From contig JANBQS010000775.1 of the NCBI GenBank assembly GCA_027577415.1, positions 1 to 12,234 on the forward strand: a stretch of 12,234 nt of DNA, given 5' to 3'. The notes beneath the pieces are model-generated. The model was given only the letters and a program-made list of their open reading frames with translations, did not search any database and was not told where the DNA came from. Position numbers and translations under genes: made by a program. Every line of letters begins with the position of its first letter. Position 1 is the stretch's first letter. Source of the stretch: Coemansia sp. RSA 922. Lineage: Eukaryota > Kickxellomycota > Kickxellomycetes > Kickxellales > Kickxellaceae. Below, one piece after another: positions 1-7,541 of the stretch.

Positions 1-680
1 CCCAAGAAGCCTTGCAGCAGTCCACACGGGCTCGCAGTGCAGATCCCACACCCACCCGTCTATGGTCATATGAGACGCAAAAAGACACATGGGCCAACCG
101 CATGAGGTGGAAGAATATCCTGGACAAGCGCGAGGAAAAAAGGGCAAACTCATGCCAAGAGAGGGGGAGCTATTTTTATCCGGTTCCTCGTGGCCAGTAC
201 TATCTAGCAGTTCCACTGGCTGCGTAGGAACGACATGAGGGGAGGGTGAGCCTCACTTATCCCCCAAATCCAAATATAGACCTGCCATGCATGGGGGGGC
301 TGCATCAGACCCGGACATGCTGCCCTCCTCTTTTTCCCCAAGATCACGTACATGTCTGCGGAACAATTCTCGTCCCGCAGCCCCCCCTCCGGATAAGAGT
401 GTAGTTAAAGCCTCCCTCCTGAAGACAATTAGTTGGGAAGAACAAAAGCAAGTAGGCTTTTGGAAGAAAAAAGAGAGAGTGAGAGTGAGAGAAAGTGAAG
501 AGGGGGTGGGTTAGCCGTTTATAGCGATAGAACCCTTTTTCGGGACTGGACAGTCGATCACCTTTTTTCAGGGTTTGTGACCCACCCCCCTTTTTTTTCT
601 TGGCGCAAAAAGTTGTCGCGCAAAAAGAAAGGGGAGTAAAAGGAGCGGAAATTGGCCTAGCGCCGGACTATAGGATGCGG
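1..680. other. Upstream non-coding region, no gene recognised
   Basis: I see no convincing gene here. The open frames on the plus strand are short, biased in composition (R/S/P-rich or low complexity), and mostly lack an ATG in a sensible place. The stretch has G-runs and C/T-runs (for example near 288-297 and 580-600) and ends in a purine-rich segment before a TATA-like box at 681. It most likely holds the distal promoter of the gene starting at 1303, plus the end of whatever lies to the left. Confidence 0.5.
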
Positions 681-693
681 TATAAGTACGCGT
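603..693 (+). promoter_or_regulatory. Candidate core promoter of the zinc-finger/aldolase-fold gene
   Basis: A direct repeat GCGCAAAAAG occurs at 603-612 and again at 618-627. A TATA-like element TATAAGTA lies at 681-688, overlapped by a perfect ACGCGT (MluI cell-cycle box type) at 688-693. A pyrimidine-rich stretch typical of fungal transcription starts begins at about 703. The order fits a promoter firing rightwards. The cell-cycle reading of ACGCGT and of the GCGC repeats is inference from known MBF/E2F-like motifs. Confidence 0.35.
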
Positions 694-699
694 GAGCCA

Positions 700-1302
700 G
701 GGTCTTTCTTCTCCTGCCTCTTCTCTTCTCTTTATCCTTTTTTTTTTCTTCTTGCACTTGGCATTCTACCATAGTACTCATTATTGCCCTTCCCTCGCCA
801 GTGGTCTCAGGAAGCGGTTCGATATTCTTGCATCAGCAATTGCACGTCTCGCTTTATTTCTTTTTCACGTTGTCATCATCACCTTGCACATCGCTTTCCT
901 ATTGCCCTTGCATCAGCCTCACACATCGTAATCGTCGCTCCATTAAGCTCTGATCCGCATACACATCCTTCGCTCTTCAGCGGTCCATCCACACACACCC
1001 CTATTTTTTTTCTCCACGCACACCTTGTCTTGCTAAGCTTTTTCTCTCTCTTTATTCTGCATTTCCACCTTTTTCTACTTTATTTCTTTATACTCTTTTC
1101 TCCCTTAGTCGTCTTTGGTTTATAACTTTGTTGTCGCCTTTACTCGTCTTACTCGTCTTACGCGGATTTCCTTTCTACAAAAGCGGATAACCTATATTTA
1201 ACACTCAGCCCACTTTTTCTTTTTTCTTTTTACCGAGCAAGCGGATTGTAAAAAAAGGTGGATATCAGAGTACTCTTAGGAAAGCGGGGGTGTCATTTCG
1301 AT
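700..1302 (+). promoter_or_regulatory. Long pyrimidine-rich, ATG-free 5' leader
   Basis: About 600 bases rich in C and T separate the TATA-like box from the first ATG at 1303. Reading every line, I find no ATG in any frame between 678 and 1302, which fits selection against upstream starts in a transcribed leader. It contains a tandem ACTCGTCTT duplicated around 1142-1160 and AGCGGAT twice (near 1181 and 1240). A 5' UTR intron cannot be excluded, since several GT and AG pairs exist. Apparent open frames here encode only F/L/S/H-rich products of the pyrimidine bias. Confidence 0.5.
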
Positions 1303-3195
1303 ATGTCACCGTTACCGCCGCCGCATAGCGACGAGGAGGGCACAAGTCGTGGGACAAAGAAAGCGCCCGAGATGCCAGTCCACGTAGAGTTGGAGACCGA
1401 ACCGCCGCATCGCAAGCCAGGCCGGCCGCGATTGGACATATCAGCGAACTTTCAAGACACTGGAGAGATGGCCAACAATAGCCATCGACTGGTATGGTGT
1501 ATCGCGTGTATAAAAAGCGGGCGTCCAATGTTTAAGAGGGACCGGATGCCAGCACGCGGCGACCTCATGCTGCGGCACTTGCAAGCGTGCAAGCATGTAG
1601 ACGAGAGCGTGAAGCAGAGGTTTCGCAAGTCTCCACCGCCACCGAGATCCGCGTCAGTGTCTTCGGCGGGCGAGAGCAAGGCTCGTAAGACTGGGGTTGC
1701 AAGGTATGTAGTAATTTATTTTCGGGAACTCGGCGGCATGTGCGGGGCCGATCACTCTACTGTCCGTGATCGGCTTGTGCCACACAAAAAAAAAATTGCA
1801 TAGTATATCTGAATGCCACTCGTCTGCTGATGCATCCAGGGGGCGATTGCCTGCAGTTGTTGTGTTGTTGCTGCGCAGTGGCTAGCCACAGTTCCACTCC
1901 CACGGGCGGGTTTTCAGCTAAGCTGATCTCTGTTTTGTCCCTTTTTTATTTCTTGGTTGTGTAGTGCGATATCCGAGCCGGGGCCTCTGAGCAGCGCCAT
2001 CAATTATCAACATCATCAACATCATCATCAAAACAGCACTATTTCTACTAGCAGCAGAGGTGGCTATCATCATGGGCAGCAGCAGCAGCAGCGACCGGGG
2101 ACAGCGCCACTCACCCTGCCGTCGATCGCTACAGCTGTGTCATTGTCGCCAGTTGGCGCTGTCGGGCAGCTGACCCTGACTATGCCGCCTCCGATGCCTT
2201 TGCCGCTACGGCCACCGTACAGCATGGGCAGCAGCCACTCGCCAAGTAACCTCGATAACCAACTGCCTCGCATCCGGTCGCCACAGATGCGCTCAGCTAC
2301 GTCCATGGAGTTACCATCGATTTCGCGCCGCCCGCACCCTTACTTGGGTCGCTCGGAGCCATATAACGGCCACCACCACGGGTCGCCCGCACCGCCTGCG
2401 CTACGGGGGATGCACGGGTCGCCACCGCACTTGGGGTTGCGAGTATCGTCTGACTCGTCGTCTAGGACGCCGTCGTCAGTACACACATCACCGTCGCTGC
2501 TCTCCACGGGCATAGCGGTAAATCCTCTTCGGCGCAGGCTGAGGATGGGCAGTGCGGCGCTGGGCATTGTATTGCAGATTGCTAGCGCTGACTCGGCACG
2601 GGTCGCAGCTCGGCTTGGGTACGACTGGGCGTGTATCGACGTGGGCGAGGAGCACTATGCCCGCGGGCCTACTGGGAGCAGCGTAATGGCTGCCATGGTG
2701 GCTGCTATATGTGCCACTTCTGTTGTGTGCGCTGCTGTTGTGCGTGTGCCTCATAGCCCGCACTGGCCTGGGTACGTGTGGGCAGCTATCGAGGCTGGTG
2801 CTCATGCCGTCATTGTGCCCGGAGTGAGAGACCGCGAGCATGTGCGGGCTGTCGTCGCTGAGTGCCGCCGCGCAGCTGCCACTCAGGGTTCAGTGGACGG
2901 GCCGGTTCACGACGTACTGGTCATCCCGCAGATCGACAGCCTGGAGGCTGTTGAGGAAATTTTGTTGGTTGACGGTGTCGACGCTGCGATTATCAATACT
3001 TCATTGCCAGCGCTCGTTGACCGTGCGCTGCGTGCGGCGCATCAAAGGGCTGTGCCTGTAGGCGCAGACTGCAGGGACGCTGGCGTTGCTCGTAGAATGC
3101 TCGCTCAGGGATTCCAGATCGCCTCTGTGGCTGTTGACGCTGAACTACTCCAAGTTGCCGCTGTTGACCAGCTCCGTCTGGCTCAGGCTCCTTGA
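1303..3195 (+). CDS. AT-hook / BED-like zinc finger protein fused to an HpcH/HpaI-aldolase-like domain
   Basis: Two exons, 1303-1703 and 1965-3195, splice in phase 2 into 543 residues. The start is the first ATG after a 600-base ATG-free leader. Order: AT-hook KPGRPRL at residues 38-44; BED-like C2HC finger C66-x2-C69...H92-x3-C96; a His/Gln-rich stretch with five Gln near 172-176; a disordered Pro/Ser-rich linker with repeated HGSP to about 320; then a TIM-barrel-like domain at about 323-540. The last part follows the HpcH/HpaI (class II 2-oxo-acid aldolase) pattern: the EH of the active-site loop (H364), the arginine in VVRVP (R394), the GAHAVIVPGV strand, and a closing GF...SVAVDAELL. Known family metal ligands (Glu, Asp) appear as D458 and lost, and the usual RGVG loop is missing. 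Likely a nuclear DNA-binding protein with a regulatory or structural pseudo-aldolase; the function is inference. Confidence 0.75.
1704..1964 (+). other. Spliceosomal intron of the zinc-finger/aldolase-fold gene
   Basis: The donor is AAG|GTATGT and the acceptor is TTGGTTGTGTAG after a T-rich tract. A CTGAT branch-site candidate lies at about 1923-1927. Reading through, the first exon frame hits a stop at 1801-1803, whereas splicing joins the two open frames as AG|T (Ser134) without a frameshift. An alternative acceptor TTTTCAG at 1916 would give an immediate stop, so it is not used for this product. Length is 261 bases. Confidence 0.8.
2077..2091 (+). repeat. Short CAG microsatellite (5 units)
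   Basis: Five CAG codons encode a Gln5 run in the disordered linker of the zinc-finger/aldolase-fold protein. A CATCAACATCATCATCAA tract just upstream (about 2010-2030) encodes the HHQHHHQ segment. Confidence 0.85.
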
Positions 3196-3286
3196 CTCTT
3201 TTTTTTTTTTCATTTTGACGAACATGGACTAGGTGTCCAGCCAGTATAGCATTAATTCCGTAATATTTTGTACACCACTTTTTAAA

Positions 3287-3292
3287 AATAAA
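3287..3292 (+). terminator. Candidate polyadenylation signal AATAAA
   Basis: AATAAA lies 92 bases after the stop at 3195 in an A+T-rich spacer, after a T-run at about 3199-3210. It fits 3' end formation of the preceding gene. It precedes the first ATG of the phosphatase gene by only about 50 bases, so the spacer is very compact. Confidence 0.4.
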
Positions 3293-3339
3293 ATGACGAT
3301 AGAGTTGTTGATTAGGCAGGGTAGCACTTGAGAACACAC

Positions 3340-4274
3340 ATGAGCGCTTATCCTGCTGAGAGCCGAGCCAATGGTAGTCGAGCTAATCATGCAGTTAGAC
3401 CATTGGAAAAGTCTCGCTTTCTTTTTTTCTTTATATTTTTCTCTCCCTTTTCCCTTTTCAGAGTTTCAAAATTTCAAAATTTATTCTTTTTCTCGCTCGC
3501 TCGATTTTCAAATCGTCTTTATAATCATTCCGTAACCATTTACTTTACAGTGCCTTCTTACACAGTGGAGGGTCCTGGCAATAACCTCCTTGCCACCACT
3601 ACTGAGGGTACCGACAACGACGGAGGGCTCCGTAAGAGGAGGAAGAGCAGTCCTGAACCACCTAGTATATATCCTCAGAACGAAATATCGTCCGTCATGA
3701 AAGAGCATCCGCTTCCGCCGCCGCTTCCGCCAAAGGATGTCGCTACTACGCCGCTACTAGAAAAGCAGCAGCAACACCCGCCAGCGGTATTTTTCAATAG
3801 GTCCAGCCCTACTCCTCTGGCTTCGACTATCGCGCAGAGACGGTTGCAGAGAAAGCCCATGGGGTTACAGCTTGACGCCACTCCTGGCTCGCCGCTTGCT
3901 GGCCTTATTCCGCTGCCGCCTGCTACTGCGACGGGCACTTGGGCTCAGAGGACGCCTGGTGCTATCCCTGACGCCCAGCATAGTAATCGTCATCATGACT
4001 CATCCAGCAGACGCTTGCCGCCTATTGGCAGTAATGGAAGTAGTAGCCGATTGGCTAGAGCTGCTGCTACTCCTGGTCTTACCACTGGAGCTCCTGTGCC
4101 GGCTGCTGGCGGCGACACTCAAGAGTCGCTAAAGTCGTTTCAGGAGGCTGTTAATGCCTCGTCTTTGTCCTCGTCGTTTACGTTGCGCCCCTCGTTGCTG
4201 GGCACGGCAGCTGTCTCACATTCGCCCAAGCTCGAAATGCGTAGGCAGCCCTCAAACAGGCCCAGCAGCAGTAG

Positions 4275-4306
<32 letters not shown>

Positions 4307-7300
4307 GAGTCAGTGGACTTGACTACCTCGGGTCGGCTGTGTTGGCCTCTAAGCTGGGCGATAGAGCTACTGGCGCCACCAATAACGGAGGCGTGGTGAT
4401 AGATATGCGCAAGTCAGCGGACTATAACAATTCGCATATAAGGTCAGCGATTGGGATGACGGTTCCGACGACGCTGGTCAAGCGGACGAACTTTCCCGTG
4501 CAGCGGCTGCTGGCCATGTTGCACGTACCAGAAGAGCAGAAGCAGCAGCTGGCGTGCTGGAAGCAGGGGCCCTGGGTCGTGATATACGGCGAGGGCATGC
4601 CCGAGGAAACTGCGTCCGAGGATGCGCAGTTGGTATTGTTGGCGAGAAAGTTCATGTCAGAGGCGCCTGATACTTGCTGCGTGTACGTGCTGGAGGGCGG
4701 ATACGCAGAGTTTTCTCGTGTGCATCCTGCGCTGTGCGAGTTCAGCGTTGCGCCGAGCGCAGAGCCACTGCCCGCGCCTTCGCTGCCAGCGATTGCCACT
4801 GCGCCGCGGGGGGATATGCCGACGATGGACTTGGATAACAACATGCTGCGCAAGATGCGCCAGACGCCTGGTGGCGGGTTTGACCCAAACGAGGTCATTT
4901 CCATGCGGATGCCGCCAGAGTTTGCTGCGCTAAAGGCATTGTCGACGCCGCCTGGTGCTGCTATGGCGCCGTTGGAGCTGGCGGTCCGGAACGGTTCTTT
5001 GGCTGCTCCGCTTACGCCCAGGGGATTTGCAAGCCTGGGTGAGATGCAGCTGAAGGTCTTGCCAGCGTACTTGAGGCTTGTGGCTGATCCTGATACAGGA
5101 CCTGCCGTGCTTATGAAGCTGTTCAAGAATCTGGACACGGCAGAGTATTCGCGCATGAAGACCATGATCGAAAACAGAGGAGTGGTTACTGAGGTCAACC
5201 AGTTTACGATATCCGCGGGCATCGAGCTGGGCACTAAGAACCGCTACGACAACATCCTGCCGTTTGACCGCACCCGTGTAAAGCTGCAAAGGAGGTGGAG
5301 CAGACCGGCGGCCGAGAGCTGTGCTGCTGATAAGGGTAAAGCTGCTGTTAGCGGAGGCAGCAACGTCAATAAGCCCTTGCCGCCTCTTCCTCCTGGCACT
5401 CCACTGGGTGCTGTTGGCGGTATTACTCCCCTGATGACTCCTGTGGGCGGTATTAGCGGATCGGCGGCTCACTTGCGGCTGAGGATGCAGGGAGACCGGC
5501 CGGTTAGCTACGACCATTCGGTGGCGATTGCTGGCACGCCCACGCAGCCTGTGCCACCGCTATTTGGCGGTGTAGGCGCAAGCGGCAGCCAGCAGCTGTC
5601 GATGTTGATGGCCAAGCGTAGCAGCCAGCGCGTCGAGATTAGCCGGAAGGGCAAGGGTTCTTTGACTGGCGAATATGACGACGGCGACGCTCACCGTACG
5701 GTAGTCGATATGGATAGCGAGGCTGCAGCCCTCTGGAGCGCAATGTCTGCTGGTGCTGGTGCTGGTGCTGGCGCTGGCGGCGGCAGCTCAGAGACCGACT
5801 ATATTAACGCCAGTTACCTCAGCTACTTTGGTGGGCCACTTTACATTGCGACGCAAGGGCCGATGCCGGCGACGATGCGGGATTTTTGGCACATGGTGTG
5901 GGAGCACAAGTCGCGCGTGGTGGTTATGCTGACCAGAAGCACGGAGTACGGGCGGGCCAAATGCCACCAGTACTGGCCAACCACCCCGGGCTCAAGTGAG
6001 ACGTACGGCGACATTGAGGTCGTGTTTGAGGCTGAGGCGCCGCATCCGGATGACCACAGCGTGGTGGCGCGGCGGCTCAAGCTTACCAACGGCGGGGCTT
6101 CGGTTGCGGTTACTCATCTGCAGTACTTGGGGTGGCCTGATCATGGCGTGCCTGAGAACCCGCTGGGCGTGCTGCGGCTCCGACAGCTGGCCCATCGCGC
6201 GCAGACCGAGACTGAGCTCGCTGAGGGGCGCCAGGTCCCGATGGTCGTTCACTGCAGCGCTGGGTGTGGCCGCACTGGCGCCTTCTGCGCTATCGATACG
6301 CTTCTGGGTTTGGCCGAGACACAGTCACCGGCAGTTGATGCTGATGGAGATGTCAGTATGAGCGACAACGGGGCGCAGCAGAGCTGCGTTGGGCCTGTGC
6401 CGCCAGCACTGCGGTCTGACAGCAATAGCAGCCTGGACAGCAACAGCGGCGGGCAGTCGCTGGGCGGGTGGGTGGAGAAGCCGCCAGTCGAGCTCCGTGA
6501 CAACCTGGTGTTTATGGTGGTGGCTAGGTTCCGCGAGCAGCGGATGATGTCGGTGCAGACGGGGCGGCAGTTCGCCTTCTGCCACGAGACGCTTGTGTGG
6601 GCGCTGCTCGGCGTGGGGCCTCGGCCGCTGGAGCGTGCTATTGATCGGCGCCTGGTGGCTGAGTGGAACCGCGCGAACCATCCAGGCCTGTCGCCGAAGG
6701 ACTGCATGGACATTACGTATTTGATGCGTGGGCGCTGTGAGATGGTCAGTGCTATGCAGTCAGCCGCCGCCGCTGAGGAGGAGTGCGTTGCTGCGTCGTC
6801 GAGGGCCAGCGTGGATATTGGCGGGTCGCCGTCAGTCATGGCGCCGCCTATGATTAAACGATCGAATACTGTGGGCGCCGCTAGGCGTGGATTGTTTGGA
6901 TCCATGTTCCGCCCTAGTGGCGATAAAGCTGTGTCCAGTCCTGGAGTGGCTGCCACCGCAGCAGCAACAGCTGGGGAAGATACTCGGCAGCTGAGGGAGC
7001 TGGAGCTGGTGTCTAGCGTCATCATGGCCAATAATGAGCAGCTGTCGGCCGTGGCTGAGGAAGAGCTTTCGGGCGGGTCGGCTGAGCGGCCACTGCCTCC
7101 GTTCCCTACGTGTGGTGCTGAGGCTCTTGATGCTGGTAACGATTACTTTGGCAATGTGCCGAGTGGTGCTAGCGACAACCTTAGTAGCGGTGGCAGCTTC
7201 CATCACGAATCGTTGTCGGCGGGCAATGGCCATGCGCAGACTCCGACTGCTGTCGAGTGGCGACGCAATATGCTGGGACATTACTTGGAGCCTGGCGAGT

Positions 7301-7413
7301 ATGTCCATTCGCCACACGCTCACCTCAGCCATCAATTGCATCTCCATGGTGGTAGTAATAGCAATACGCCGCTAGCTTCGCCATCGGCATTGGCGTCGCC
7401 TCGCGTAAAGTAA
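3340..7413 (+). CDS. Pyp/PTP2-3-like protein tyrosine phosphatase with rhodanese domain
   Basis: Classical phosphatase of the fungal type that inactivates stress MAP kinases by dephosphorylating the activation-loop tyrosine (family knowledge). Numbering from 3340 gives 1357 residues. Visible parts: basic RKRRK at 98-102; proline-rich PLPPPLPPK near 123; Gln9 at 313-321; rhodanese/CDC25-like domain about 352-470 (IDMR, SHIRSAI, TTLVKR), with G417 where an active rhodanese has Cys; NRYDNILPFDRTRVKL 634-649; DYINASY from 820; WPD loop 932-934; signature HCSAGCGRTG 971-980 with nucleophile C972; Q-loop Q1073 and Q1077. All catalytic residues are present, so it should be active. A 170-residue insert splits the domain between RVKL and DYINASY, and another of about 50 follows FCAIDTLL. 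The start is unsure: 3340, 3340 with an intron 3374-3550 (in frame, strong TTTACAG acceptor, weak GTAGTC donor), or 3697. Confidence 0.85.
3411..3550 (+). other. Pyrimidine-rich tract: intron or 5' leader within the nominal phosphatase frame
   Basis: This tract stays open in the phosphatase frame but encodes an F/L/S-rich stretch unlike the rest of the protein. Its composition matches the leaders of the other genes in the window. It ends in CGTAACC then TTTACAG, a good branch-site and acceptor pair. There is no ATG in any frame from 3392 to 3696. Either it is the tail of an intron starting at GT 3374 (177 bases, frame-preserving), or it is a transcribed leader and translation starts at 3697. 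Confidence 0.5.
4276..4302 (+). repeat. CAG microsatellite (9 units), polyglutamine
   Basis: Nine uninterrupted CAG codons encode Gln9 in the disordered N-terminal half of the phosphatase, directly before the rhodanese domain. Pure CAG runs of this kind usually vary in length between strains. Confidence 0.9.
5749..5778 (+). repeat. GCTGGT/C hexamer repeat, Ala-Gly run
   Basis: Five tandem hexamers (three GCTGGT, two GCTGGC) encode an alternating Ala-Gly stretch. It is followed by a Gly run, just ahead of the conserved DYINASY of the phosphatase domain. It forms the end of the large insertion in that domain and probably serves as a flexible linker. Confidence 0.85.
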
Positions 7414-7541
7414 ATAGCACACACATCTTTTTCTTTTTTTCTTCTTTTCCTTTTCTGTGATCAACATGAGTCACTTTTCTCTTTTCTTTTCTTTTTATCT
7501 GTTTTTTTAAACGAATTCTCCTATTTATTTTTTTTTGCAAA
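7414..7541 (+). promoter_or_regulatory. Compact ARG7 promoter with Gcn4-type site
   Basis: Only 128 bases separate the phosphatase stop from the ARG7 start. They hold C/T-rich tracts, an A+T-rich stretch before the ATG, and a perfect TGAGTCA at 7467-7473, 68 bases before the start. TGA(G/C)TCA is the binding site of Gcn4/Cpc1-type bZIP factors, which induce amino-acid biosynthesis genes on starvation (established in ascomycetes). An ATG at 7466 overlaps the site and would open a 14-codon upstream frame, so transcription probably begins downstream of it. The 3' end of the phosphatase mRNA must also form in this spacer. Confidence 0.55.

Noticed and set aside
12..514. Two short plus-strand open frames at the left edge
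   Set aside because: One starts without an ATG, and both encode R/S/P-rich, featureless products in DNA with homopolymer runs. No support for genes.
692..1125. Open frames giving hydrophobic F/L/H-rich products
   Set aside because: They begin at non-ATG codons and the composition simply reflects the pyrimidine-rich leader. Apparent membrane segments here are an artefact.
1258..1302. GTG start at 1258 for the zinc-finger gene
   Set aside because: A eukaryotic nuclear gene should start at ATG, and the first ATG after the leader is 1303, in the same frame.
1911..1916. TTTTCAG as alternative acceptor of the first intron
   Set aside because: Splicing there gives AG|C TAA, an immediate stop, while the acceptor at 1963-1964 restores the long frame.
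3374..3461. Shorter intron ending at TTTTCAG 3461 in the phosphatase gene
   Set aside because: It would shift the frame and meet a stop near 3534.
4422..5517. Long minus-strand open frames (270 and 195 residues) opposite the phosphatase gene
   Set aside because: They lie antisense to conserved coding sequence with high G+C and biased third positions, which commonly leaves the reverse strand open. Their products show no recognisable domain.
6249..7031. Minus-strand open frame of 260 residues opposite the phosphatase catalytic region
   Set aside because: It overlaps the HCSAGCGRTG and Q-loop coding sequence in antisense, has S/R-rich composition and no promoter-like leader. It is treated as a shadow frame.
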